DNA of 64,000 nucleotides from Streptomyces sp. NBC_01428 (GTDB taxonomy: Bacteria; Actinomycetota; Actinomycetes; Streptomycetales; Streptomycetaceae). Location of the stretch: contig NZ_CP109499.1 of NCBI RefSeq assembly GCF_036231965.1, positions 2,914,001 through 2,978,000 on the forward strand, in the 5' to 3' direction. Shown one piece after another: positions 54,560 through 63,403 of this stretch; the first letter of the stretch is position 1; each line of letters opens with the position of its first letter. A program made the position numbers and the translations under genes. The notes under the pieces are model-generated. The model made no database searches. It worked only from the letters and a program-made list of their open reading frames with translations, and was not told the origin of the DNA.

Positions 54560-57500
54560 ACCCGGCCATGGACTTCGACACGCTGCGCCGGGCGATGGCG
54601 GACAACTACGGGCAGCCGGAGGGGCCGGCCCGCAACGCGCGCGCGGAGCAGCTGCTCGTGGAGGCCGAGAAGCTGGGCATCCCGCTCGCGGTGATCGAGG
54701 CGCTCGGACACCAGCTGAAGGTCTACAACTACAGCTCGGAGAAGGGCAAGATGTTCGTGCCCTTCGCGCGCCTGCTGCGCATGTGGGACGAGCGTCCCGA
54801 GGACTTCGACGAGTACGAGATCCACTCCCTGCACTGGGTCTTCAAGTGGATGTCGGCGGGCATGCTCGACCAGCCGCACGTCCCGCTCGCCTCCATAGAG
54901 AAGTGGCTCGGCGAGATGGAGCACCGCTACCGGCTCGCCGGCCATTCCGAACGGGCGGTGCGCAGTGCCGAGTTCAGTGTCGCCGCGCACCTGGGCGACC
55001 TGGCGCGGGCCGAGCGGGCGTACGGCGCCTGGCTCGCCGCGGACCGCGACACCATGGCCGACTGCCACGCGTGCGAGCTGCACGGGCAGGGGTGGTGGCG
55101 GTCGGTGCGGGGCTCCGACGGGGAGGCGCTGGAGTTGTGGGCGCCGGTGCTGGAGGGCGAGTACAGCTGTGCCCACGAGCCGCACACGGTGCTCGCGTCG
55201 TCGCTGTTGCCGCTGCTGCGTCTCGGGCGGGTCGAGGAGGCGCGCGCCCACCATCTGCGCGGCTTCCGGCTGGTGCGGGCCATGGAGAGCATGCGGGGCG
55301 CGTACGCGGACCATGTGGAGTTCTGTGCCGTCACCGGCAACGAGGCGCGCGCGCTGGAGCTCCTCGCGGAGCGTCCTGCCTACTTCACGGACTCCGGGGA
55401 CCCGCGCAGCAAGCTGGAGTTCATGGCGGTGGTGGCGCTCCTGATGGACCGCCTGACCGCTCTGGGGCTCGGGGAGCAGACGGTTCCCGGGCCCGTCGGG
55501 CGGGTGTGGACGGCGGCGGAACTCGCCGTGCACGCGCGCGGGGAGGCGCTCGCGCTGGCCGGGCGTTTCGACGCGCGCAACGGCACGTCGTACGTGAGCG
55601 AGCGGGCCCGGGCGCGGATGGACCGGCCGGCGCTCGTCGACCGGCTGCCGCTGGGCGTTCGGTCCGTGCGCTCCGCCCGCGCCGGTCGGCAGGCGCCGAT
55701 CGTGGCCCCCGCTCCCCCGCAGGCCGCCCAGGAGGCCGCGGCGCGGGGCGGGAGCACGGCGGCCGGCCTGGACGCGCTGCTCGCGGAGGCCCGGGGGCTG
55801 ACCGCGCGCCGCAGTCCCGACGCCGTGGAGGCGTGGGCGGCGGTCTCGCGCGCCGCCGAGGGGCACGAGCTGGACGTCCACGACCGTGCGGCGATCGCCG
55901 ATCACGCGGCGATGGGCCGGGGCCCGCAGGGCATCGGCCTGTTCCTGGAGGCGGCCGACCTGTACGCGGAGGCGGGTGACCCGGGCGAGGCGCTGGCGGC
56001 GCGTTCCCGTGCCGCGTACGTCCGGGCGCTGACCGGGGATACCGAGGAGGCCCTGGCCACCGGCGCCGAACTGCGCGAGCAGGTCCTCGCGCTCTTCGGG
56101 GAGGGCGGCACCGGGGTGGCGCAGACGGCGTCGGTGCTGGTGGGCCGGGCGCGGACGCTGATGCACCGGGTGGACGAGGCGGAGTCGGCACAGGAGAGCG
56201 CCCCGCCCGGCGGTCCGGGTCCGCGGGACGACGTCCTGGCCGTCGCGGAGGCTGCCGCACGCGAGCTGCTGGCACTGGTGGAGCCGCACGGCGCCGACGA
56301 CGTGGCCGTGGCCTCGCGCGGCGCGGAGGCCCACGCGATGCTCGGGGAGCTGGCGGCACGCGCCGGGGACGGGGAGGCGGCCGTCGCGTCGCTCACCCTG
56401 GCCGTCGACGGATTCGTGGCGGCGGGGCTGCCGTGGTTCGCGGTCGAGTACGACTCCCGGCTCGCCGGGATCGCCCTGCACCTGGGCGATCCGGAGTTGG
56501 CGGAGCGGTCGACGCGGGCGGCCCTGGAGCACGGCGGGTCCCACCTGGAGCCGGCCGGGCAGGCCCAGCTGCAGCTGCGGCTGGCGGAGATCCTGGCGGC
56601 GCGGGGGCAGGTGGGCCCCGCCGCGGAGCACGCCCTGGAGGCGGCGCACTGGGCCGACGAGGCGGGCGAGGCGGGCACCCTCGGCGCCTGGGCGCGTCAC
56701 CAGCTCGGCGGGTTCCTGCTCCGTCAGGGACGGTGGGCGGAGGCGGCCGAGATCCTGGAGTCGGCGCTGCCCGATCTGACCGGCGAGATGCACGGCGACG
56801 GCGCGATCGTGCAGACGCGCTGGTGGCTCGGCGACTGTCTGACCGAGCTGGGCGAGCACCGCGGGGCGGCCGAGCACTGGCTGCGGGCCGCGGACATCGC
56901 CCGGCACTGGCCCGAGCAGCGGGACCACGCGATGCTCGCCCATCTCGCCGCCGAGGCCCTCGGGCACGCCGGGCTGACCGTGGAGGCGGACCGGGCCTAC
57001 GCCCGGGCCGGCGACCTGTGGCGCGAGCTGGGCAACGTGGACGGACTGGTCCGGTCGCTCCGGGCGCGCGCGTGGGCAGCGGCACGGACCGACGAGAACC
57101 TCGACGGGGCACGGGCGTTGATGGAGGCGGCACTGCGGGAGTGCGCGTCGGCGGTGGAGGGCCCGGCGGAGGCTGTCGGCCCGTCGGGGACCGCGCCCGG
57201 TGCCGGAGCGGACGACGAGGCGGTGGAGGCCGAGGACGCGCGACGCCGGATGGTCGCCGAACTCGGCCACACGCACCGGCAGTTCGGGGACCTGGTCGCC
57301 CGTTCGGTGCCGGACGACGCGGAAGAGGCCGCCGCGCGGGTCGCGTTCGAGGAGTCCCTCGGGCATCTCGACCGCGCTGTCGCGGTGTTCGCCTCCCTCG
57401 GGGACGACGTGCTCGACGCCCGTACCGGTGCCGAACTCGCCGCCGGCCGGCTGGAGGCGGACCTGGGCCGGCCCGAGTCCGCGGTGGCCCGCGCCCGTGC

Positions 57501-57603
57501 GGTGCTCGACGCCTGCTCCCGCCTGGACGGGGACATCGCCGAGGCCCGCCGCGCGGAGGCAGAACGGCTGCGGGAACTCATGGAGAGGCCGCAGAAGGCC
57601 TGA
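54556..57603 (+). CDS. Giant TPR-type helical-repeat protein, partner of HSP90-like ATPase
   Basis: 1015 residues, starting ATG 54556 inside the stop of the HSP90-like gene. The first ~370 residues include a conserved-looking block (AVIEALGHQLKVYNYSSEKG, FDEYEIHSLHWVFKWMSAGM) and pairs of helices typical of TPR arrays (HSERAVRSAEFSVAAHLGDL). After a Pro/Ala linker at ~370-400, residues ~400-1015 give many further repeats (LGAWARHQLGGFLLRQGRWAEA; LGDCLTELGEHRGAAEHWLR). No catalytic domain, signal peptide or membrane segment was seen, so it should be a cytosolic scaffold. The family is not named by me. Coupling suggests a co-chaperone or client-binding adaptor for the ATPase; that is inference. 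Confidence 0.85.
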   Translation: MNPAMDFDTLRRAMADNYGQPEGPARNARAEQLLVEAEKLGIPLAVIEALGHQLKVYNYSSEKGKMFVPFARLLRMWDERPEDFDEYEIHSLHWVFKWMSAGMLDQPHVPLASIEKWLGEMEHRYRLAGHSERAVRSAEFSVAAHLGDLARAERAYGAWLAADRDTMADCHACELHGQGWWRSVRGSDGEALELWAPVLEGEYSCAHEPHTVLASSLLPLLRLGRVEEARAHHLRGFRLVRAMESMRGAYADHVEFCAVTGNEARALELLAERPAYFTDSGDPRSKLEFMAVVALLMDRLTALGLGEQTVPGPVGRVWTAAELAVHARGEALALAGRFDARNGTSYVSERARARMDRPALVDRLPLGVRSVRSARAGRQAPIVAPAPPQAAQEAAARGGSTAAGLDALLAEARGLTARRSPDAVEAWAAVSRAAEGHELDVHDRAAIADHAAMGRGPQGIGLFLEAADLYAEAGDPGEALAARSRAAYVRALTGDTEEALATGAELREQVLALFGEGGTGVAQTASVLVGRARTLMHRVDEAESAQESAPPGGPGPRDDVLAVAEAAARELLALVEPHGADDVAVASRGAEAHAMLGELAARAGDGEAAVASLTLAVDGFVAAGLPWFAVEYDSRLAGIALHLGDPELAERSTRAALEHGGSHLEPAGQAQLQLRLAEILAARGQVGPAAEHALEAAHWADEAGEAGTLGAWARHQLGGFLLRQGRWAEAAEILESALPDLTGEMHGDGAIVQTRWWLGDCLTELGEHRGAAEHWLRAADIARHWPEQRDHAMLAHLAAEALGHAGLTVEADRAYARAGDLWRELGNVDGLVRSLRARAWAAARTDENLDGARALMEAALRECASAVEGPAEAVGPSGTAPGAGADDEAVEAEDARRRMVAELGHTHRQFGDLVARSVPDDAEEAAARVAFEESLGHLDRAVAVFASLGDDVLDARTGAELAAGRLEADLGRPESAVARARAVLDACSRLDGDIAEARRAEAERLRELMERPQKA

Positions 57604-57618
57604 GCCGGTCGCGGCGGT

Positions 57619-57644
57619 GTGCCGGTTCCTCTCGGCTCCGGCAC
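57619..57644. terminator. Hairpin between TPR gene and LysR gene
   Basis: GTGCCGG (57619-57625) with CCGGCAC (57638-57644), 12-base loop, in the 69-bp convergent gap. Confidence 0.5.
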
Positions 57645-57672
57645 GCCTCGTCCCGGACCGGGGCCGGAACCC

Positions 57673-58608
57673 TCAGGTACGCCCGCCCACGGGCCGCGTC
57701 GCCTGCCCGGTGTCCCCCTCGCGGATCGTCTCCGCCGCCTCGCGGAGTTCGGCGAGGACCCTGCGGACCGCCTTGCGCGCCGCGCGCTCGGGGCGGTGCA
57801 GGACGTCGATGCGGCGCACGGCGTGGACGCCGGCGAGCGGGCGCAGGACCAGGGCGGGATGCGGGCGGGTGGTCCAGCGGGGCATCAGGGCGATCCCGCC
57901 GCCCGCGGCGACCGTCTCCGCGACGACCGCGAACTCGTTGATGCGGTGCACGATGTCGAGCCGCCGGTTCGCGGCGGTCGCGATGGCCTCGACGGTGGCC
58001 ATCAGCGGGAAACCGTCGTGCACGGTGATCCAGGGGCGGTCCGCGACGTCCTCCGGGGTGAGGTGCTCCCGGCGGGCCAGGGGGTCGTCGGCCGGGAGGG
58101 CGACGTCGAGCGGTTCGCGCAGCAGGGTCGTCGCGGTGACCGTGCGCGGCCAGGGCGGCGCCTGGCCGAGGTGGTGGGCGAGGACCAGGTCGTAGTCGCG
58201 CGTGAGCCGGGGGAACTGGTCCTGGGCGACGTCCTCGTCGGCGAGCGAGAGGCGCGGCGCCTCCGGTGTCCGGCCGCGCAGCAGGACCGGGAAGAAGGTG
58301 GAGGCGGCGCTGTGGAAGGCCGCCAGCGACACCTGGCCGGCCGGTTCGTCGACGAAGTCGTCGACGGTGTGCCGGGCCCGGGCGAGAGCGGTCTCGACCT
58401 CGATCGCCGCGCCGGCCAGCGCGCGCCCCGCGTCCGTGAGCACCAGCCGCCGTCCGTCCCGTTCGGTGAGCGGGACCGGCATCGCGCGTTGCAGCAGGCG
58501 CAGGTGCTGGGAGATCGCGGAGGGGGTCATCAGCAGCGCCTCGGCGACGGCGGTGACACTGCCCAGCTCCCCGAGTTCCCGCAGGATCCGCAGTTGCCTC
58601 TCGTTCAT
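57673..58608 (-). CDS. LysR-family transcriptional regulator
   Basis: 311 residues from ATG 58608 (MNERQLRILRELGELGSVTA). The winged helix-turn-helix is VTAVAEALLMTPSAISQHLRLLQ, followed by the linker and the effector-binding domain (RLSLADEDVAQDQFPRLTRD; GGGIALMPRW). An in-frame start at 58638 is less likely. Divergent from an EamA exporter with a perfect 23-bp palindrome in the 86-bp gap, so it probably controls that gene and itself; the effector is unknown. Confidence 0.92.
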   Translation of the reverse strand: MNERQLRILRELGELGSVTAVAEALLMTPSAISQHLRLLQRAMPVPLTERDGRRLVLTDAGRALAGAAIEVETALARARHTVDDFVDEPAGQVSLAAFHSAASTFFPVLLRGRTPEAPRLSLADEDVAQDQFPRLTRDYDLVLAHHLGQAPPWPRTVTATTLLREPLDVALPADDPLARREHLTPEDVADRPWITVHDGFPLMATVEAIATAANRRLDIVHRINEFAVVAETVAAGGGIALMPRWTTRPHPALVLRPLAGVHAVRRIDVLHRPERAARKAVRRVLAELREAAETIREGDTGQATRPVGGRT

Positions 58609-58629
58609 CCGGGCATCGTAGGTGTAGTG

Positions 58630-58652
58630 CTTCTTCAAGGTCCTTGAAGAAG
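58630..58652. promoter_or_regulatory. 23-bp perfect palindrome, LysR operator candidate
   Basis: Arms CTTCTTCAAGG and CCTTGAAGAAG around one central T. It holds a T-n11-A core (58635-58647), the LysR box pattern. It sits 22 bp upstream of the LysR ATG and 43 bp upstream of the EamA GTG. Confidence 0.8.
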
Positions 58653-58694
58653 GTGACTCTGTGCTTCAGCGTCACGGTGCGGGAGCGTGGGGGC

Positions 58695-59624
58695 GTGTCC
58701 CGAGTCCGCAGCACCGACGCGGTGCTCCTCCTTGTCGCCGCCGTCTGGGGTTCCAGCTATCTGGCCGCGAAGACCGCCACGTCCGCGCTCCCCGTCCTGC
58801 TCGTCCTGTTCGCGCGGTACGGCATCTCGGCCGCCGCCTGTCTCCTCGTCGTCGCCCTCGGGAAGGGCGCGGGCCGCTGCACACGGGACGAGCTGCGGCT
58901 CGGGTCGGTGCTGGGGGTCACGCAGGCCGCGATCCTGGTCCTGGAGACGTACGGTGTCGCCCACACCAGCGCGGCGAACGCGGGCCTGATCATCAGTCTC
59001 ACGGTGGTGCTCACCCCCCTCCTCGACCGTTCGGCGGGTGCGGCGGGACTGCCCCCTCGCTACTTCGCCGCGACCGGCGTGTGCCTCTTGGCCGTCGGGC
59101 TCCTGGTGTCGGGCAACGGCTTCCACGAGCCGCGCTCCGGCGACCTGTTGATGCTCGCGGCCGCGCTGGTCCGTGCCGCTCACGTGGCCCTCGTGGGGCG
59201 CCTCACCGCCCGCCGGCCGGTAAGGCCCTTGCAGATCACGGCCGTTCAGACGGTCGTCGGCACGGCTCTGTTCCTGGTTCCGGTGGCGGGCAGCCTGCCA
59301 AGACTCGGCGAGGTCGGTGCCGCCGGCTGGGGGCAACTGCTCTATCTCGCCCTGTTCTGCAGTGTGTTCGCGTTCCTCGCGCAGACCTGGGCGGTGCAGC
59401 GCAGCTCCGCGAGCCGCGCCAGCCTGCTGCTGGGCACGGAGCCGGTGTGGGCCGTGGCCGTCGGCATCGGGCTGGGCGGCGAACACCTCACCGTGCTCAC
59501 CGCTCTCGGTGCCGTGCTGATGGTCGCCGGAACCTACTGGGGGCAGGCCGTCGAACGCTCCTTCAGAGCCTCGACGCCCTCGGAGGTTCCCCGCCCGAGG
59601 TCGACGGACCCGACGGTCGCGTGA
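58695..59624 (+). CDS. EamA/DMT-family transporter
   Basis: 309 residues from GTG 58695, about ten membrane segments arranged as two EamA repeats (LLLVAAVWGSSYLAAKTATS; RSGDLLMLAAALVRAAHVAL). Likely a small-metabolite exporter. Conserved positions include VWGSSY in helix 1 and ASLLLGTEPVWAVAVGIGLG. Divergent from the LysR regulator with a shared palindrome; convergent with the DhaL gene (27-bp gap). Confidence 0.9.
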   Translation: MSRVRSTDAVLLLVAAVWGSSYLAAKTATSALPVLLVLFARYGISAAACLLVVALGKGAGRCTRDELRLGSVLGVTQAAILVLETYGVAHTSAANAGLIISLTVVLTPLLDRSAGAAGLPPRYFAATGVCLLAVGLLVSGNGFHEPRSGDLLMLAAALVRAAHVALVGRLTARRPVRPLQITAVQTVVGTALFLVPVAGSLPRLGEVGAAGWGQLLYLALFCSVFAFLAQTWAVQRSSASRASLLLGTEPVWAVAVGIGLGGEHLTVLTALGAVLMVAGTYWGQAVERSFRASTPSEVPRPRSTDPTVA

Positions 59625-59651
59625 CCGGCCCGGCAGGGGTCCCGCCGCCGG

Positions 59652-61343
59652 TCACTCGACCCCGATGAGCAGCAGCGCGCCCTGCCGGCCGCCCCGGTAC
59701 ACGACGGTGTCCACGGCCAGGTAGGCCTCCCGCACCCGGGCTTCGAGGCGGGTGGCGACGGCGTCGGGGGTCTCGTCGCCGAGGACCAGGGTGACCATCT
59801 CGCCGCCGGCGGCGAGCATGCGGTCGAGGACGGTCTCCGCCGTGGTCGTGACGTCGGCGCCGATGACGGCGACGTCGCCGTCGATGAGGCCGAGGACGTC
59901 CCCGGCCTGGCAGATCCCGGCCATGGTCCAGGACTGCCGTTCGGCGAAGGCGACTTCGGCGTAGCGGGTGGCGCCGGCGGCCGAGGTCATGGCGACGACG
60001 TCCTCGTCGAAGCGGCGTTCCGGCTCGTGCACGGCGAGCGCCGCGATGCCCTGCACGGCGGAGCGGGTGGGGATGAGCGCGACCCGGACACCTTCGGTGC
60101 GGGCCTGTTCGGCGGCGGCCGCGGCGGTGTGGCGCAGGTCGGCGTCGTTGGGCAGCAGCACGACCTCGAGCGCGTGGGCCCGGCGTACGGCCTGGACGAG
60201 TTCACCGCTGGCGGGCGGCTCCCCGGGCCGGGCCAGCACGGTGGTCGCCCCGGCCTCCGCGTACAGCCCGGCCAGGCCCTCTCCGGGTACGACGGCCACG
60301 ACGGCGCGCTGTGCCCGTTCCCGGGGCGGCCGTGCCGCTCCCCCGGCGTGGACGTCTCCGAGCCCGAAGTGGGTGATGCGGATGCGGTGCGGGCGCCCCG
60401 CCTCGACGCCCGCCTCGACGGCGGCACCGGCGTCGTCGACGTGCACATGGACGTTCCACAGGCCGTCGCCGCCGACCACCACGAGGGAGTCGCCGAGTCC
60501 GTCGAGCCGCTCGCGCAGCCGGTCCACGGCGGCGTCGTCCGCCTCCAGGAGATAGATCACCTCGAAGGCGGGACCGCTCTCCCCGGCCGCTCCGTCGCCG
60601 CAGGTCCCGGCCTCGGCGCCGTCCGGTCCCTCCGGTGTTCCGTCGGTCTGCGCGGGGAGGGCCGCGGAGCCGGGCGTCTGCCGCGGCGCCTCGCCCGTGA
60701 ACGTCTGCACCAGCGCCGACAGGACCGCCACCAGACCTCGTCCGCCCGCGTCGACCACGCCGGCCCGCTCCAGCACGGCCAGCTGCCCGGTCGTCGCGGT
60801 GAGCGCGACGCGCGCTCCGTCGTAGGCCGCCCTCGCGACGCTCCCGCAGTCCCCCTCGGCGTCGGAGGCGGCGTCGGCCGCTGCCGTCGCGACGGTGAGG
60901 ACGGTGCCCTCGACGGGGTGGGCGACGGCCTGGCGCGCCGACTCGGCCGCGTGCCGCAGAGCCCGACGCAGCCCCTGGCCGTCGGTGTGGGCACTGTCAC
61001 TGTCGGCCGCGAGGACCTGCGCCATGCCCCGCAGCAGCTGCGCGAGGATCGTCCCGGAGTTGCCCCGGGCGCCGATCAGGGCTCCGTGCGCCATCGCCCG
61101 TACGGCGTCGGCGAGGGACGGGGGCGCCGAGGCGGCGGCCATCGCGTGGCCCGCGAACACCGCCTCGACGGCGGCGGCCGCCGACTCCACCGTCAGATAC
61201 AGGTTGGTGCCGGTGTCCCCGTCGGCCACCGGGTAGACGTTGATCGCGTCGATCTCCTCGCGCGCCCGGCCGAGGGACTCCAGCGCGAGCCCGCACCAGG
61301 TACGCACCGCGAGAGCATCGAATGTCTGCGGTCCCTGCGGCAC
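59652..61343 (-). CDS. DhaL-domain fatty-acid-kinase-like protein (FakA/YloV family)
   Basis: 563 residues. GTG 61343 (VPQGPQTFDALAVRTWC) is chosen for its strong AAGGAGG site five bases upstream; the frame is open to 61580. The amino DhaL domain has INVYPVADGDTGTNLYLTVE with the metal-binding Asp residues, GALIGARGNSGTILAQLLRG and HPVEGTVLTVATAAADAA; a middle linker follows, then the DegV-like/FakA carboxy region (AVVAVVPGEGLAGLYAEAGA, LPNDADLRHTAAAAAEQ, FAERQSWTMAGICQAGDVLG). In Firmicutes FakA phosphorylates fatty acids with FakB; here the substrate is untested. Gene order with rpmB divergent is conserved; recG usually follows. Confidence 0.9.
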   Translation of the reverse strand: MPQGPQTFDALAVRTWCGLALESLGRAREEIDAINVYPVADGDTGTNLYLTVESAAAAVEAVFAGHAMAAASAPPSLADAVRAMAHGALIGARGNSGTILAQLLRGMAQVLAADSDSAHTDGQGLRRALRHAAESARQAVAHPVEGTVLTVATAAADAASDAEGDCGSVARAAYDGARVALTATTGQLAVLERAGVVDAGGRGLVAVLSALVQTFTGEAPRQTPGSAALPAQTDGTPEGPDGAEAGTCGDGAAGESGPAFEVIYLLEADDAAVDRLRERLDGLGDSLVVVGGDGLWNVHVHVDDAGAAVEAGVEAGRPHRIRITHFGLGDVHAGGAARPPRERAQRAVVAVVPGEGLAGLYAEAGATTVLARPGEPPASGELVQAVRRAHALEVVLLPNDADLRHTAAAAAEQARTEGVRVALIPTRSAVQGIAALAVHEPERRFDEDVVAMTSAAGATRYAEVAFAERQSWTMAGICQAGDVLGLIDGDVAVIGADVTTTAETVLDRMLAAGGEMVTLVLGDETPDAVATRLEARVREAYLAVDTVVYRGGRQGALLLIGVE

Positions 61344-61600
61344 CTGCGCCTCCTTGAGCTGCTGGACGTGGGTCGCAGCGTAGACCCAGCAAGGGTTACC
61401 GCCGGTAGGGGGTCCGGTGAGGGGTGGGCGGGGGGTCGGCCGGGTCATGGTAGTTTCGTTCTCCGGACGCAGTCGTTGTATGCTGCTCCAGTTGCCCGAT
61501 CCACTCGGGCCATCCCCCTGGCACCGCCACTCAGATCCTAGATCTTGATTCCGGCCTGCCGGGATCAACCGTAAGTGCATCTGAAGTCTTTGGAGTGACC

Positions 61601-61786
61601 GTGGCTGCCAATTGCGATGTCTGCGGCAAGGGGCCGAGCTTCGGCAACAACATCTCGCACTCGCACCGCCGTACGTCCCGTCGCTGGAACCCCAACATCC
61701 AGCGCGTCCGTACCGTTGTGGGCGGGACGCCGAAGCGCGTGAACGCTTGCACCTCGTGCATCAAGGCCGGCAAGGTCACGCGCTGA
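61601..61786 (+). CDS. rpmB: 50S ribosomal protein L28, zinc-containing
   Basis: 61 residues from GTG 61601 ([23 protein letters not shown] 61595 is two codons earlier) with TGGAG upstream. Two CxxC pairs, CDVC and CTSC, mark the C+ (zinc-binding) form. [19 protein letters not shown] is the RNA-binding core. Divergent from the DhaL gene and followed by a canonical terminator, so monocistronic. Confidence 0.97.
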   Translation: MAANCDVCGKGPSFGNNISHSHRRTSRRWNPNIQRVRTVVGGTPKRVNACTSCIKAGKVTR

Positions 61787-61826
61787 CAACCGCCAGCGCG
61801 CGGCCACTGCTGGTTCGCTTGCACTG

Positions 61827-61858
61827 AACCCGTCCACCTCCGAGTGGGCGGGTTTTTT
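61827..61858 (+). terminator. Rho-independent terminator after rpmB
   Basis: AACCCG (61827-61832) pairs with CGGGTT (61849-61854), extended by a GU pair and four more pairs to a stem of 11 with a 6-base loop, followed by TTTT. Textbook structure. Confidence 0.92.
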
Positions 61859-61977
61859 GCTGCCCGGACACCGGCGGCACCCGGCGGCCGGGAGGGTTCG
61901 CCCCTCGTACCTCCGGGGTACGCGGAAGCGCGGCGCACGCCGTCGGGCGCGCACCGCACCGGGTTCCGCGGCCGCGC

Positions 61978-62943
61978 TCAGGACTCGATGTCCCCGAAGT
62001 GGTCCCAGCCGCCCTTGCTCGTCCAGGGGGCTCCGTCCACGGTGACCTGCGGAAGCGCCGACGGGTTGAGGACCTCGCCGATCACCTTCCAGCGCGCGGG
62101 CAGCTTCACGTCCGGCGGGAACGTCGCGACGATCGCGTGGTCCTCCCCGCCGCTCAGCACCCACTGGATGGGGTCGACGCCGACGGCCTGCCCGATGTCG
62201 TTCATCTGGGACGGCACGTCGATGTCCCCGGAGCGGACGTCGATGCGCACCTTGCTCGCCTCGGCGATGTGCCCGAGGTCCGCGATCAGTCCGTCGCTCA
62301 CGTCCGTCATCGAGGTCGCGCCGAGTCCGGCGGCCGCGGGACCCGCGTGGTACGGCGGTTCGGGGCGGCGGTGGGCCTCCACGAACGCCCGCGGCGAGCG
62401 GAACCCGCGGGAGAGCACCGCGAACCCGGCCGCGGACCAGCCCAGCCAGCCCGTCACGGCCACGACGTCGCCGGGCTGGGCTCCGCCCCGGGTGACCGGC
62501 TCGTGGTTGCGCAGATCGCCGAGCGCGGTGATCGCCACGGTGATGGTCTCGCCCCGTACGACATCGCCGCCGACCACGGCAGCCCCCGCGACCTGGCACT
62601 CGTCGCGCAGCCCGTCCATCAGCTCGGACGGCCAGGTGGCCGGGAGTTCGGCGGGCACGACCAGGCCGAGCAGCAGCGCGGTCGGCACGGCGCCCATCGC
62701 GGCGATGTCCGCGAGGTTCTGCGCGGCGGCCTTGCGGCCGACGTCGTACGCCGTGGACCAGTCGCGGCGGAAGTGCCGTCCCTCCAGGAGGATGTCGGTG
62801 CTCGCCACGACCCTGCGGTCCGGCGCTGCCACCACCGCGGCGTCGTCGCCGGGGCCGACCCGGACCGCCGGGGTGGTGGTGAGACGCGAGGTGAGCTCTC
62901 GGATGAGCCCGAACTCCCCCAACTCGCCCACGGTGCCCTTCAT
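61978..62943 (-). CDS. thiL: Thiamine-monophosphate kinase
   Basis: Phosphorylates thiamine monophosphate to the diphosphate coenzyme. 321 residues: GELGEFGLIRELTSRL at the start, GPGDDAAVVAAPDRRVVAST (Mg binding), RKAAAQNLADIAAMGAVPTA, GGDVVRGETITVAITALGD and SMTDVSDGLIADLGHIAEAS as typical for ThiL. The end GGWDHFGDIES is standard for the actinobacterial form. Divergent from the RAM-domain gene. Confidence 0.96.
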   Translation of the reverse strand: MKGTVGELGEFGLIRELTSRLTTTPAVRVGPGDDAAVVAAPDRRVVASTDILLEGRHFRRDWSTAYDVGRKAAAQNLADIAAMGAVPTALLLGLVVPAELPATWPSELMDGLRDECQVAGAAVVGGDVVRGETITVAITALGDLRNHEPVTRGGAQPGDVVAVTGWLGWSAAGFAVLSRGFRSPRAFVEAHRRPEPPYHAGPAAAGLGATSMTDVSDGLIADLGHIAEASKVRIDVRSGDIDVPSQMNDIGQAVGVDPIQWVLSGGEDHAIVATFPPDVKLPARWKVIGEVLNPSALPQVTVDGAPWTSKGGWDHFGDIES

Positions 62944-63149
62944 GATCGTCGTGCTCCCTCTGTCGCTGCTCGTGCCCGGTCGCGAGCGGTGTCCGTACTC
63001 GGTACGGTCGAATCGACCGTCAACTTGTGCCGTCCCTGCACCCCGGCGCGCAAGCCCCAGTCACCGCGGGTCTCCCCGCGGCGAGCGGCAACGCGATACC
63101 GTGGCGTTCCTTTTCCCCACATGATCCTCGTGGCCGCCCTGGAGGTTCC

Positions 63150-63383
63150 GTGGTACAGGCGTACATCCTGATCCAGACGGAGGTCGGCAAAGCGTCGACC
63201 GTCGCCGAGACGATCAGCAAGATTTCGGGGGTGATCCAGGCCGAGGACGTGACAGGACCGTACGACGTGATCGTGCGTGCCCAGGCAGAGACCGTGGACG
63301 AACTCGGCCGCATGGTGGTCGCCAAGGTCCAGCAAGTGGACGGCATCACCCGCACCCTGACCTGCCCGGTCGTTCACCTGTAG
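63150..63383 (+). CDS. Stand-alone Lrp/AsnC ligand-binding (RAM) domain protein
   Basis: 77 residues from GTG 63150 with GGAGG upstream. The whole protein equals the RAM domain of Lrp/AsnC regulators (VVQAYILIQTEVGKASTVAE; SGVIQAEDVTGPYDVIVRAQ) with no helix-turn-helix. Likely a small-molecule-sensing oligomer; the ligand is unknown. Such short versions are common next to thiL in Streptomyces. Confidence 0.92.
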   Translation: MVQAYILIQTEVGKASTVAETISKISGVIQAEDVTGPYDVIVRAQAETVDELGRMVVAKVQQVDGITRTLTCPVVHL

Positions 63384-63403
63384 CCCCCGTCTACCCTTGG
63401 CCG

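Noticed and set aside
54430..57366. 978-codon minus-strand open frame opposite the TPR gene
   Set aside because: Its translation is rich in Arg, Pro and Gly, has no domain, and mirrors the third-position GC bias of the TPR gene; the plus-strand gene explains the DNA fully.
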